Part shown: positions 45,965 to 55,131 of the stretch, one piece after another | Layout: each line of letters opens with the position of its first letter | How positions within the stretch are numbered: position 1 is the stretch's first letter | Assembly: GCA_020722705.1 (NCBI GenBank) | Contig: DYKI01000005.1 | Coordinates: 30,681 to 94,680 of the forward strand | DNA from: Chthonomonas calidirosea | GTDB taxonomy: Bacteria; Armatimonadota; Chthonomonadetes; Chthonomonadales; CAJBBX01 | Reading direction: 5' to 3' | Length of the DNA stretch: 64,000 nucleotides | Program-made: the position numbers and the translations under genes | Notes under the pieces: generated by a model | Told to the model about the DNA's origin: nothing | Database searches by the model: none | What the model saw: only the letters and a program-made list of their open reading frames with translations

Positions 45965-46789
45965 ATGCTGGCATGGGCCTGCATCGCCCCGCACGGCGGT
46001 GAGGTGATCCCGGAACTGGCGACCCATTGCCCCGAGCGCATGGCGGCAACTCGGTCGGCAATGGAGGAGCTCGGAAGACGGTGCGGCCGTCAAAGACCCG
46101 AGACCGTGGTCGTGCTGACGCCGCACGGCATCTGCATAGAGGGCCGAGTTTCGGTCAGCATCGCATCGGTTGCAGCAGGGACGTTGGATGGGGAGAACGG
46201 CGTCCGGATCGGCATGCGCTTTGACGTTGACCTCGAGCTGGCACATGCCGTTTCGGCGCTGGCGTCTGACGCCCTGGTGCCCATCGCTGAAGTCGGCTAC
46301 CGCGAAGACGGCTCACCCATCGAGTTGTTCCCGATGGATTGGGGCGTGACTGTCCCAATGTACTTCCTGGGGGCGCAATGGGCTGAAGCTCCTCGCATCG
46401 TGGTCGCCTGTCCCGACCGTGCGCTGCCGCGCAAGACGCTTGTCGAGTTCGGGCGGGTGACTGTCGCCGCGGGGAAGCGCGTTGGGCGGCGGATTGCCGT
46501 TGTCTGCAGCGCCGACCAGGGGCACGGTCATACGAGTGATGGGCCGTACGGTTTCGCACCGCTGTCGGCGCAGTATGATGCTGCATATTGCCGGGCCGTG
46601 GCCGACGATGCTCTGCATCGGCTGCTGTCGTGGAGGAACGACCGTATCGAGGCGGCTTTGACCGACAGCTACTGGCAGACGCTCGTCCTCTACGGCGCCC
46701 TGACGGCCTCTCCGCTCGTTCCGGAACTGCTGTCCTACGAGGCCCCGACGTACTTCGGCATGGCATGTGCGTCGTTCGACCGTCGGTAG
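45965..46789 (+). CDS. LigB-fold (class III extradiol dioxygenase-like) protein
   Basis: A 274-residue protein with the fold of the catalytic subunit of class III ring-opening dioxygenases. Candidate metal ligands are His10 (IAPHGGEV) and His54 (VLTPHGIC), and a later ADQGHGHTSDGPYG provides the catalytic His pair. Many bacterial members of this fold have unknown substrates, some related to AmmeMemoRadiSam proteins. It sits between an iron-sulfur carrier gene and pyrF with small gaps, so it may be part of a housekeeping transcript and not aromatic degradation. No good Shine-Dalgarno is visible. Confidence 0.75.
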   Translation: MLAWACIAPHGGEVIPELATHCPERMAATRSAMEELGRRCGRQRPETVVVLTPHGICIEGRVSVSIASVAAGTLDGENGVRIGMRFDVDLELAHAVSALASDALVPIAEVGYREDGSPIELFPMDWGVTVPMYFLGAQWAEAPRIVVACPDRALPRKTLVEFGRVTVAAGKRVGRRIAVVCSADQGHGHTSDGPYGFAPLSAQYDAAYCRAVADDALHRLLSWRNDRIEAALTDSYWQTLVLYGALTASPLVPELLSYEAPTYFGMACASFDRR

Positions 46790-46817
46790 CGAAGGAGGAG
46801 CCGCGAAAGACAGACCC

Positions 46818-47570
46818 ATGGAAGCATCCGAGCGCATCATCGTTCCCCTCGACGTACCCGCGATATCGGAAGCGCAGAATCTGGTTCGCGCGCTGCGCGG
46901 GCATGTAGGTGCGTTCAAGGTCGGCCTCGAGCTCGTGCATGTTGCCGGGCTCGGTGTGTTCGATCAGTTGCGGGCGGCGGGGGCAGACCGCGTCTTCTAC
47001 GACTGCAAGCTCCATGACATACCCAACACCGTCGCAGGAGCAGCCCGAGCTATCGCCGGCATGGGCCTTTGGATGTTCAATGTGCATGCCGCCGGAGGGT
47101 CCCGCATGATTGCCGCGGCGCGTCGAGCCATCGGTGAGCGACCTGTGGATCAGCGCTCTGCTCTCGGCTCTCAGCCGACGCCTCGCTTGCCCCTTCTGCT
47201 TGGTGTGACGCTCCTGACCAGCCTTGGCGCCGAAGAGCTGGCCGCGGAGATGCGCGTTGACGTGGGGCCACGCGACTATGTTGCCGTCCTTGCAGAGATG
47301 GCCGTGACGCACGGCTGCGACGGGGTCGTTTGCTCGCCCCATGAGATACAGGACGTGCGTGCGCGCTGCGGTTCGGAGCCCATCATCGTTACCCCAGGCG
47401 TTCGACCGTCGTGGGCAACGACGGACGATCAGCGGCGTGTCATGACACCGGCCGACGCTGTTGGCGCAGGTGCCGACTATCTGGTCATAGGCCGGCCGAT
47501 CACGCGCGCGACTGATCCGGCGGCAGCCGCGGACAGGATTGCCGACGAAATCCGCAACGCTGCCGGCTAG
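46818..47570 (+). CDS. pyrF: Orotidine 5'-phosphate decarboxylase
   Basis: A 250-residue enzyme making UMP. The catalytic tetrad region is YDCKLHDIPN, with Asp62, Lys64 and Asp67. VGLELVHVAG near residue 35 and TPGVRPSWATTDDQRRVMTP near 190 contain the substrate phosphate-binding parts. An ATG at 46818 gives the usual beginning (IIVPLDVP); the AAGGAGG sequence is rather far upstream. A poorly conserved stretch (QRSALGSQPTPRLP, about residues 110-123) lengthens one loop. Confidence 0.96.
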   Translation: MEASERIIVPLDVPAISEAQNLVRALRGHVGAFKVGLELVHVAGLGVFDQLRAAGADRVFYDCKLHDIPNTVAGAARAIAGMGLWMFNVHAAGGSRMIAAARRAIGERPVDQRSALGSQPTPRLPLLLGVTLLTSLGAEELAAEMRVDVGPRDYVAVLAEMAVTHGCDGVVCSPHEIQDVRARCGSEPIIVTPGVRPSWATTDDQRRVMTPADAVGAGADYLVIGRPITRATDPAAAADRIADEIRNAAG

Positions 47571-47655
47571 GCCAGGCGACCGCTCGCCGGTGGGCAAGCG
47601 CTGCCTGTTGAGCCCCACGACTGCCATCGGGAGCCGTGCCGAAGCCGCCGCCCGG

Positions 47656-47685
47656 TTGACTTGACGGGCACGACAGGCATACAAT
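47656..47685 (+). promoter_or_regulatory. Promoter of PBP1A gene, leaderless
   Basis: TTGACT (47656-47661) and TACAAT (47680-47685) are separated by 18 bases. The last T of the -10 is at -7 relative to the A of the ATG at 47692, so transcription is predicted to start on the initiation codon itself. No Shine-Dalgarno sequence lies upstream of the ATG. Confidence 0.75.
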
Positions 47686-47691
47686 CCTGCT

Positions 47692-50049
47692 ATGGCACGA
47701 AGCAGATTCGATCGCGCACGGTCGCGTCGCAGCAGCAACAGGCCGGTGAGGCGGGGCACCTGGCGTCGAACAGTCAAAACCATGCTGGCGCTGGGAGTGC
47801 TGGCCATACTCACGGTGACCGCCATCGGCGTCCTGTACTCGATCTACCTGTTCGTTGACATTTCGCGCAGACTGCCTTCCATAGCCGACATTGCGAACTT
47901 CACGCCCGAGGAGAGCACCCAGATCTTCTATTCCGATCTGGGCTCCGACGGCAAACCTCAGCTCATGGCCGCTCTGGCAGCAGCCAACCGCAAGCCGGTG
48001 AAGCTCGATCAGATCAGCGAGTACATGCAGAAAGCGATGGTCGCCATCGAGGATGCCCGGTTCTGGACCCACAGCGGGGTGGACTACTGGGGCATCGGAC
48101 GAGCCCTCTTTCGCAACGTCACCGGAGGCAGCCTCAAGCGTGAAGGGGCGAGCACCATCACACAGCAGCTTGCCCGCAACATCTCGTCACTGGGACTCGG
48201 GCGCAAGAAGGTGATCCACAGGAAAATCGCGGAAGCGATCCTGGCTCGACGCATCGAGGAGCTCTTCGACAAAAAGGAAATCCTTGAGCTCTACCTCAAC
48301 ACCATCTACTTCGGCAACGGGGCCTATGGGGCGGAAGCGGCAGCGCGTGCGTATTTCCACAAGCCCGCACTCAAGTTGACATTGAGCCAGGCTGCGTTCC
48401 TGGCAGGCATTCCGCAGAGGCCGGTGCATTACTCCAACAAGCGGAGCGACGCCCTGAAACGGCGCAACGTGGTCCTGGCCAAGATGCTCGAGTTGAGGAT
48501 GATCTCGCGAGACCAGTACGACAGGGCACTTCTCGAACGGATCAATACGCATAGGGCAGTCGTAACGGGCAACCGCGTCAACGGCGCCCATCACTTTGTG
48601 GACTACATCGTCAAGCGGCTGAACGAGCTTTACGGTCCCGACAAGACCCGGAGCGGCCTGCGGGTTTACACGACGCTGGACTCCCGCCTCCAGAAGCTTG
48701 CAGAGGAATCCGTTCGATCGGGTCTGCGCCGATCGGGAGTGCCGAACCAGTGCGGCCTCATTTGCATCGAGAATCGAACCGGGCGCATCCGTGCCATGGT
48801 CGGCGGCGTTGACTACGACCGTGATCAGTTCAACACCGTGACCCAGGGTGCTCGGCAGCCGGGTTCGACGTTCAAGCCGATCGTGTATACCGCCGCCATA
48901 GACACCGGCAAGTGCGATCTCGACAGCACCTATCGGGACGATCCCAACTACCCCTGGCGGGGTCGCGACAAGTGGATTCCTCAGAACTACGGAGGAAGTT
49001 ACAGCTACAGCCGCGTGACAGTCCGGAATGCGATCCGCCGCTCCCTGAACTCGGTGGTCGTCAAGGTCGCCTACGAGACGGGCGTGAACACGATTATCGA
49101 GTACGCGCGCAAGATGGGGATCACGACGGACCTGGCTCCGTACCTGCCGCTGGCCCTCGGGGCATCGGCGGTAAAGCCCATCGAACTCTGTGCCGCCTAC
49201 ACGGTCTTTGCCAACGGTGGGCGTCGTGCTGTCCCGAACGGCATTTACCGCGTCCTTGAGCGCAACGGCATGCTGACGGATGAGTTCGGTTCCGAGCTCG
49301 TTGAGACCGGGATCAGGGCGTCCACAATCCGGCAGATAGATGAAGCGCTTCGCGATGTGGTCTTGAGAGGCACGGCGACAGCGGCGGCTTCGGTCCCTGA
49401 CGCCAGAGGCAAGACCGGCACGACGAGCGACAATCGCGACGCCTGGTTCGTGGGATATACGCCGGAACTGACCACGGCGGTCTGGGTCGCACGCGAACAG
49501 CGGCTGGCGAATGGCCGGGTGCGTTACCTTGACATGCCGGGTCTGACCGGCGGGCGTGTCTGCACGCCGATCTGGGCCGCGTTCATGGGCAAAGCAGTCC
49601 CGCTGCAGAGAGAGGCAGAGCGTGAGGCTGCGAAGAGAGCCGCCTCGGAACCGCCGCCCCAGAAGAGCAATGAGGAGGCGCCCGTAACCGAGCCGCTGAG
49701 CGGCGCTGAGGCTGTCGGGCCTGACGCCGGCGACCGCTCCGCGCCTGGCACAAGCCCAGACGCAATGACTCAGCCGGAAGGACAGATTGATAATGTGCCG
49801 CCTCTGGAACCGGTGATATTGCCGCGAACAGGGCGAGGAGCGGAATCGGCCCCGCCTCCGCCAATCGAGCGAGCGCCACCCCCTCCTCGATCTGACCCCA
49901 TGGCCGAGGTCATACGAGTCCGTCTCTGCGCCGAGACGATGCGCACGGCGACGCCTTACTGCCCGGTTACGATCGAGCGGAGCATGGCCCGCCGCGACAT
50001 ACCGGGCGTATGCCGACGCCATAGGCCGCCACCCGGCGAGGATCGCTGA
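47692..50049 (+). CDS. Class A penicillin-binding protein 1A
   Basis: A 785-residue bifunctional peptidoglycan synthase. A basic N-terminus is followed by a membrane anchor (about residues 30-52). The GT51 glycosyltransferase domain has the catalytic Glu120 in VAIEDARFW, then GASTITQQLARN and LYLNTIYFGNGAYG. The transpeptidase has Ser392-Thr-Phe-Lys395 (PGSTFKPI), an SLN motif in RRSLNSVVVK, and Lys574-TGTT. The C-terminal 150 residues are a Pro/Glu-rich tail. The ATG is the predicted first transcribed base. The PBP2 gene follows after two bases. Confidence 0.97.
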   Translation: MARSRFDRARSRRSSNRPVRRGTWRRTVKTMLALGVLAILTVTAIGVLYSIYLFVDISRRLPSIADIANFTPEESTQIFYSDLGSDGKPQLMAALAAANRKPVKLDQISEYMQKAMVAIEDARFWTHSGVDYWGIGRALFRNVTGGSLKREGASTITQQLARNISSLGLGRKKVIHRKIAEAILARRIEELFDKKEILELYLNTIYFGNGAYGAEAAARAYFHKPALKLTLSQAAFLAGIPQRPVHYSNKRSDALKRRNVVLAKMLELRMISRDQYDRALLERINTHRAVVTGNRVNGAHHFVDYIVKRLNELYGPDKTRSGLRVYTTLDSRLQKLAEESVRSGLRRSGVPNQCGLICIENRTGRIRAMVGGVDYDRDQFNTVTQGARQPGSTFKPIVYTAAIDTGKCDLDSTYRDDPNYPWRGRDKWIPQNYGGSYSYSRVTVRNAIRRSLNSVVVKVAYETGVNTIIEYARKMGITTDLAPYLPLALGASAVKPIELCAAYTVFANGGRRAVPNGIYRVLERNGMLTDEFGSELVETGIRASTIRQIDEALRDVVLRGTATAAASVPDARGKTGTTSDNRDAWFVGYTPELTTAVWVAREQRLANGRVRYLDMPGLTGGRVCTPIWAAFMGKAVPLQREAEREAAKRAASEPPPQKSNEEAPVTEPLSGAEAVGPDAGDRSAPGTSPDAMTQPEGQIDNVPPLEPVILPRTGRGAESAPPPPIERAPPPPRSDPMAEVIRVRLCAETMRTATPYCPVTIERSMARRDIPGVCRRHRPPPGEDR

Positions 50050-50051
50050 GC

Positions 50052-51893
50052 ATGTCGCTGATAGACCGTCCTGCGCCACCACCGGATCAGCGCAGGATCG
50101 TTGTGATCTCCGTCGTTACGGTCGTCGCATGCATGGTCATCATGGTGCGGCTCTGGTACCTGCAGGTGGCACTCGGGGACGAGCTCCTTCGTGCGTCGGA
50201 GCGCAACCGAACGCGCGTCCTGCGTCGTCTCCCGCCTCGCGGACTCATCACCGATGCAGAGGGACAGGTGTTGGCCGCCACGAGGCTGCGCGTCGTCGTC
50301 AGCGTGTTGCCCGAAGCGCGCGAGAAAGACTCAGCCTTGATGGCGCGTCTGGCGCGGCTTCTTGGCAAGCCCGAGGCAGAGATCGAGAAAACCTACCAGG
50401 AGAACAAGGTTGACGCGTTCCAGCCGGTGCGGGTCGCCTGGGACGTTGGCCTCGAGGTTGCCACACGGATTGAGGAGCAGCTTTACGCCCTCCCAGGAGT
50501 CCTGATCGGTCCTGAGCCTATCCGAGCATACGCGGCAGGTCCCGAGTTCGGACACGTCATTGGGTACGTCGGTCAGTGTTCGGAGGACGACCTTAGGAAG
50601 CGAGCGGCGGCGGGCTACGTGCGCGGCGATGTGTGCGGCAAGACAGGTGTCGAAGGTGGGCCATTCGACGGGGCTCTGCGAGGCATGGACGGCGGGACAA
50701 CCGTCGAGGTGGATGCCCAGGGACGAGTTCAGGGGCAACTGGCAACATCAGATCCGGTGGCAGGAGCGACTCTGCGCCTGAACATTGTGGGGCGGCTGCA
50801 GCGCCTTGCATACTCCAAGCTGTTGGAGCACGCCCGGCGCGGCCACCCGGGTGCGGCAGTCGCCATGAACCCGCAGACCGGTGCGGTCCTCGCCCTCGCG
50901 AGCGCTCCATCCTACGATCCTGCTTCGTTTGAGGGCGGCATCGCGAAGGAGATGTGGCAAGAGCTGCGAGACAATCGTCTGAAGCCGCTGATCAACCGCG
51001 CAACGAGCAGCGCGACCGCACCAGGCTCTGTGTTCAAGCTGGTGACCGCCATTGCCGGACTCGAGACATCCAAGACGAGCCCGTGGGACAGCGTGCACTG
51101 TACCGGCGTGATCTACCTTGGGCGGTGGCCCAAGCGGTGCCATAAGCGATCGGGCCACGGCACCGTTGATCTCATTGAAGCGATTGCGAAATCGTGTGAC
51201 GTGTTCTTCTACCGACTCGGCCAGCGTCTTGGCCCGGACACCATGGCCGCCTATGCGCGCATGCTCGGGTTCGGTTCGCGCACAGGGATAGACCTTCCAT
51301 CGGTGGAGAGTGCGGGCTTTGTGCCCGATCCTCAATGGAAAGAGCGTCGTGGATTGGGCCCGTGGGTCGGCGGCGATACGGTGGACTACGCCATCGGTCA
51401 GGCCATGCTGGGATGCACGCCGCTGCAAATGTGCACGGCCACATGCGCCATAGCCAACGGCGGCACTCTTTATGTCCCGCAGATCGTGGAATCGGCGGCA
51501 TCTCACACGGCAGATGGGGAGGAGCGGCTGGAGAAGGTCGTGCCGAAAGTGAACCGAAAGCTCAACCTGAAGCCTGGCACTCTTTCCGCCGTGGTCCGTG
51601 GGATGGAGGCCGTGATGCAGCGCGGGGGCACCGCATCCTTGAGTGCAATCTCCGGTGTGCGCGTCGCAGGCAAGACGGGCACTGCCCAGCGGATGCGGCG
51701 TGGAGAATACGTGGACGACGCCTGGTTCGTAGCCTTCGCGCCCGTGGAATCTCCGCGCATTGCCGTCTGCGTGTACGTAGAGGAGGGGGGGCACGGCGGG
51801 GCGGTTGCCGCACCGATCGCCAGAGCCCTGATCGCCGAGTATCTCGGCATCAAGGCTCCGACAACGTCAGGCGAGGGACAAGCCGGCGACTGA
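50052..51893 (+). CDS. mrdA: Class B penicillin-binding protein 2 (elongation)
   Basis: A 613-residue transpeptidase of the MrdA/PBP2 type that crosslinks side-wall peptidoglycan. It has one N-terminal membrane helix (IVVISVVTVVACMVIMVRLWYL), the RNRTRVLRRLPPRGLITD region of class B proteins, the catalytic Ser326-Val-Phe-Lys329 (PGSVFKLV), an SCD motif (KSCDVFFYRLG), and Lys541-TGTAQ. The pair PBP1A-PBP2 in tandem would put both activities for elongation under the one promoter. No mreBCD or rodA gene is in the window. Confidence 0.96.
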   Translation: MSLIDRPAPPPDQRRIVVISVVTVVACMVIMVRLWYLQVALGDELLRASERNRTRVLRRLPPRGLITDAEGQVLAATRLRVVVSVLPEAREKDSALMARLARLLGKPEAEIEKTYQENKVDAFQPVRVAWDVGLEVATRIEEQLYALPGVLIGPEPIRAYAAGPEFGHVIGYVGQCSEDDLRKRAAAGYVRGDVCGKTGVEGGPFDGALRGMDGGTTVEVDAQGRVQGQLATSDPVAGATLRLNIVGRLQRLAYSKLLEHARRGHPGAAVAMNPQTGAVLALASAPSYDPASFEGGIAKEMWQELRDNRLKPLINRATSSATAPGSVFKLVTAIAGLETSKTSPWDSVHCTGVIYLGRWPKRCHKRSGHGTVDLIEAIAKSCDVFFYRLGQRLGPDTMAAYARMLGFGSRTGIDLPSVESAGFVPDPQWKERRGLGPWVGGDTVDYAIGQAMLGCTPLQMCTATCAIANGGTLYVPQIVESAASHTADGEERLEKVVPKVNRKLNLKPGTLSAVVRGMEAVMQRGGTASLSAISGVRVAGKTGTAQRMRRGEYVDDAWFVAFAPVESPRIAVCVYVEEGGHGGAVAAPIARALIAEYLGIKAPTTSGEGQAGD

Positions 51894-51923
51894 GACCTCG
51901 CCGCGGCCTGGCAGTTTTGGCAC

Positions 51924-52943
51924 CTAGAGGTGCATGGCTGCACGGACGTCGCGCATGGTGTCGGATGCGAGCGCCCTTGCCCTATCTTCACCCTCGCGCA
52001 AGTACCGCGCAAGCGACTCCGGATCGGCCAGCAGCTCTTTCCGTCTCTTGCGGATCGGCTCCAGCGTTGCGTTGAGTATCTCCGTCAGCTCACGCTTGTT
52101 CTGAACGCACCCTCGAAGCCCCTGACGATCCTCCTCCCATGAGGTCTGGTATCCGTCGGGGTCGTAGACGCGCCGCAACTGGCAGACCACACAGTTCTCG
52201 GGGATGCCGGGATCGGTCTTCCGTATCTTCGTGGGGCAAGTGAACGCCTCGTTGACCTTGCGGGCCACCGTGTCGGCGTCGTCCGACAGGTAGATCGCGT
52301 TGTTGTACGATTTGCTCATCTTGCGCCCGTCAAGGCCCGGTATCACCGCCGTAGCCTCGTTGACGATGGATGCCGGTTCCGGGAACACGGGGCCATACAG
52401 GTTGTTGAACCGGCGAGCGATCTCGCGAGTGAGCTCGAGGTGCGGCAGTTGATCCTTGCCGACGGGCACGGCGTGGGCCCGGTAGACCAGGATGTCGGCT
52501 GCCTGAAGAACGGGGTAGCCAAGCAGGCCGTACGAGACCGATTCCTCATTGAGCTGCAGGTTGTCGCGCTTCTCTTTGAAGGTTGGCACTCGCTCCAGCC
52601 AGCCCAGCGGCGTCACCATGGACAGCAGGAGATGGAGTTCCGCATGCTCCTTCACGTGGGACTGGATAAAGATACTGCACCGGTCGGGGTCGAGACCTGC
52701 GGCAATGTAGTCGGCGGCGACGGCCTGTGCCGCAGGGCCGATCTCCTGGGTGCGGTCGAACATGGTCGTCAGGGCATGCCAGTCCACGATGCAGCAGAAC
52801 ATCCGGTACTCGTGCTGCAGCTTCGCCCAGGCTCGGAGGACTTCCAGATTGCCAAGGTGCAGAGCGCCGGTTGGCTGCATTCCGCTCAGTATGCGTTTCT
52901 CTTCCCCGGCATCGGAGTGCGGGGCCGATGGAGCTTCAACCAT
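51924..52943 (-). CDS. trpS: Tryptophanyl-tRNA synthetase
   Basis: A 339-residue class I synthetase. TGALHLGN at residues 25-32 is the HIGH-type motif and GRKMSKSYNNAI is the KMSKS loop. GYPVLQAADILVYRAHAVPVGKDQLPHLEL-type core segments are intact. The ATG at 52943 is chosen because GGGAGGGCGG lies just upstream; an open frame extends to 53108 inside the protease gene. It is the last gene of lysA-protease-trpS and ends 30 bases from the convergent PBP2 gene. Confidence 0.97.
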   Translation of the reverse strand: MVEAPSAPHSDAGEEKRILSGMQPTGALHLGNLEVLRAWAKLQHEYRMFCCIVDWHALTTMFDRTQEIGPAAQAVAADYIAAGLDPDRCSIFIQSHVKEHAELHLLLSMVTPLGWLERVPTFKEKRDNLQLNEESVSYGLLGYPVLQAADILVYRAHAVPVGKDQLPHLELTREIARRFNNLYGPVFPEPASIVNEATAVIPGLDGRKMSKSYNNAIYLSDDADTVARKVNEAFTCPTKIRKTDPGIPENCVVCQLRRVYDPDGYQTSWEEDRQGLRGCVQNKRELTEILNATLEPIRKRRKELLADPESLARYLREGEDRARALASDTMRDVRAAMHL

Positions 52944-52959
52944 GAAGCCGCCCTCCCGT

Positions 52960-53610
52960 TCAGAAGTTTGCGCCGTGCAGGAGCAGACCCTCCAGATAGT
53001 AGACAGGGGGCCCGATGACGGCGCCAAGGAAATCACGGAATACGAAGATGAGAAGCAGGAACACGATCGCCCCGTAACGGGACATCCACATCTGATATCG
53101 CGCGGCAAGGCTATGGGGAAGCAGCGCGGTCGTAACCCACGAACCGTCCAGCGGCGTAACCGGCAGGAGGTTGAAGAAGGCGAGCGCGAGGTTGATCGTC
53201 ACGCCGCTCAAGAGGAACAAGCCGAACGTGCTGATGAACCCGCTCTCGTCGCGCATGGCGCTGCCCGCAACCCGGACGACCAGCGCAAACACGACCGCCT
53301 GGATCAGGTTGCTGGCGGGGCCGGCAACGGCAACGATGCCCTGGTCGCGGCGCGGATTGCGGAAGTTGTTCGGATTGGTCAGCACCGGCTTGCCCCAACC
53401 GATCCCGAAGCCGAACCATGACGACACCGCCATCATGACGGTGCCGAGAGGATCGAGGTGATCGGGCGGCAGCAGCGATACCCGTCCCTGACGCCGCGGT
53501 GTGTCGTCTCCCAGCCTGTCGGCGGAGAAAGCATGGGCGAACTCATGGACCGTGATGGCGAGCACCAGCACGGCCATCCGGATGATGAACTGGACGATGT
53601 CGCCGCTCAC
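52960..53610 (-). CDS. Site-2-type zinc metalloprotease (M50)
   Basis: A 216-residue polytopic membrane protease. VHEFAHAFSADRLGD gives the HExxH zinc motif (His22, Glu23, His26), and NLLPVTPLDGSWV near residue 130 the second-ligand NxxPxxxLDG motif. Length and the absence of a PDZ domain match the small M50B group, which cleave membrane-embedded substrates of unknown identity. It starts six bases after the lysA stop and ends 16 bases before trpS, so the three are co-transcribed. Confidence 0.92.
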   Translation of the reverse strand: MSGDIVQFIIRMAVLVLAITVHEFAHAFSADRLGDDTPRRQGRVSLLPPDHLDPLGTVMMAVSSWFGFGIGWGKPVLTNPNNFRNPRRDQGIVAVAGPASNLIQAVVFALVVRVAGSAMRDESGFISTFGLFLLSGVTINLALAFFNLLPVTPLDGSWVTTALLPHSLAARYQMWMSRYGAIVFLLLIFVFRDFLGAVIGPPVYYLEGLLLHGANF

Positions 53611-53616
53611 TGTCCG

Positions 53617-55023
53617 CTAGCTCGTTTCCGGGGCGATGGACGCCTCGCCGTCCCGAAGCGACGGCTTCACCAATCGGTCTGGGAGGCGGTCACATCGGAC
53701 CATGTCCTCAATGGTCTCCCTCTCCACGATCACGTCGGCCTGTCCATCGTTGACGAGGACGACCGCGGGCTTCGGGAACCTGTTGTAGTTGCTTGCCATA
53801 GCGTAGTTGTACGCGCCCGTCGTCTGTACGGCGAGTATGTCGCCCGGACACAGCACAGGGCATTTCGCGTCCCAGATCAGCACGTCGGTTTCGCAGTGCT
53901 TGCCGGCTATGGTCACAACTCTGTCATGCGGCTCAGCGGCTCGCGACGCGCATATGGCTTCGTAGCGCGCCTCATAAAGCTGCGGGCGCGGGTTGTCCGA
54001 CAGGCCGCCATCCACGGAAGCATACGTGCGCGTGGCGGTCCTGGAATCGGCGCGGCGGGAGCCTCGCCCTCCCGTCAAGACAGGCACGGTCTTGACGGCT
54101 CCGATTGTGTAGAGTGTGGTGCCCGCTTCTCCGACAATCGCTCTGCCGGGCTCCTGGGCGAGAATCGGTTCGGGCAGCCCGTAGCGCTCCAGCGATGAGC
54201 GCAGCGAGCCGACGATGGAGTCGGCGAAGTCCTCGACCTGAAGAGCGGCGCCGTCCGATAGGTACCTCACACCAAGGCCGCCGCCAATGTTCAGTATCTC
54301 GCAATCCGTCCCCGTCGCGGCGCTGATGGACGCGATCAACTCGGCTGCTGCCTCGATGGCGGCAACGTGCGATTCCGCGTCCGTCAACTGAGATCCGACG
54401 TGGAAGTGGATGCCCTTGAAGCGCAGGTTCGGTTTCGCGACCACGAGGCGGACCGCTTCCAACGCAGAGCCGTCGGCAATGTTGAGGCCGAACTTTGTGT
54501 CGGCCTGACCTGTTCGGATGTAACGATGGGTTTCAGGGTCTACGCCCGGCGCGCATCGAACAAGGACCCCTTGCACATGTCCCGGATACCGATCCAGGAC
54601 GTCGGCAAGCATCTCGATCTCAAGCCGGTTGTCAATGGTGATGTGCCCAACGCCGTTTCTGACTGCCATGTCGAGCTCGTACAGCGATTTGCTGTTGCCG
54701 TGCATGTTGATGCGCGAGGGCGGGAAGTCGGCCATGAGAGCCGTATGAAGCTCGCCGGCCGACGCCACATCAAGCCCGAGCCCTTCCTGCTCGGCAATCC
54801 GCACCATGGCTGTGCAGAGGAACGCCTTCCCTGCATAATGGATGAGATTCCGAGGATATCGCGACTCGAAGGCCTTCCGGTACCGTCGGCATGCGCCGCG
54901 CAGCGCGGCTTCGTCCATGACGTATAGCGGCGTTCCAAACGCACGGGCAAGCTCGACGGCGTTGCAGCCGCCGATCTCAAGCGTGCCTTCTGAGCTTATT
55001 CTCTGCGTTCCGAGAAGCATCAA
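53617..55023 (-). CDS. lysA: Diaminopimelate decarboxylase
   Basis: A 468-residue PLP enzyme making lysine from meso-diaminopimelate. The PLP lysine is Lys66 in IHYAGKAFLCT. FKGIHFHVGSQL near 200, IGGGLGVRYL near 250 and a late GALYN-like TGAYNYAMASNYNRFPKP complete the fold-III active site. An insertion of about 15 residues (around GGRGSRRADSRTATRTYA, 325-342) is unusual and basic. It is transcribed from a clear promoter at 55130-55101. Confidence 0.95.
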   Translation of the reverse strand: MMLLGTQRISSEGTLEIGGCNAVELARAFGTPLYVMDEAALRGACRRYRKAFESRYPRNLIHYAGKAFLCTAMVRIAEQEGLGLDVASAGELHTALMADFPPSRINMHGNSKSLYELDMAVRNGVGHITIDNRLEIEMLADVLDRYPGHVQGVLVRCAPGVDPETHRYIRTGQADTKFGLNIADGSALEAVRLVVAKPNLRFKGIHFHVGSQLTDAESHVAAIEAAAELIASISAATGTDCEILNIGGGLGVRYLSDGAALQVEDFADSIVGSLRSSLERYGLPEPILAQEPGRAIVGEAGTTLYTIGAVKTVPVLTGGRGSRRADSRTATRTYASVDGGLSDNPRPQLYEARYEAICASRAAEPHDRVVTIAGKHCETDVLIWDAKCPVLCPGDILAVQTTGAYNYAMASNYNRFPKPAVVLVNDGQADVIVERETIEDMVRCDRLPDRLVKPSLRDGEASIAPETS

Positions 55024-55100
55024 CTCCGTAGCCGGTTCATTCGCGCGGGTACACGAGAAGCGAGCCGCGCCGCTACAGCGGCGGGGCCCGCCAACTGTTC

Positions 55101-55130
55101 ATAGTAGCCCAGTCATTCGAACGATGTCAA
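55101..55130 (-). promoter_or_regulatory. Promoter of lysA operon
   Basis: On the minus strand TTGACA (55130-55125) and TACTAT (55106-55101) are 18 bases apart. The predicted start near 55094 gives a leader of about 71 bases. No lysine riboswitch was recognised in a leader this short. Confidence 0.75.
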
Positions 55131-55131
55131 G

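Noticed and set aside
48187..50082. 631-codon open frame on the minus strand
   Set aside because: Antisense to PBP1A; composition is Arg/His-rich and lacks family motifs.
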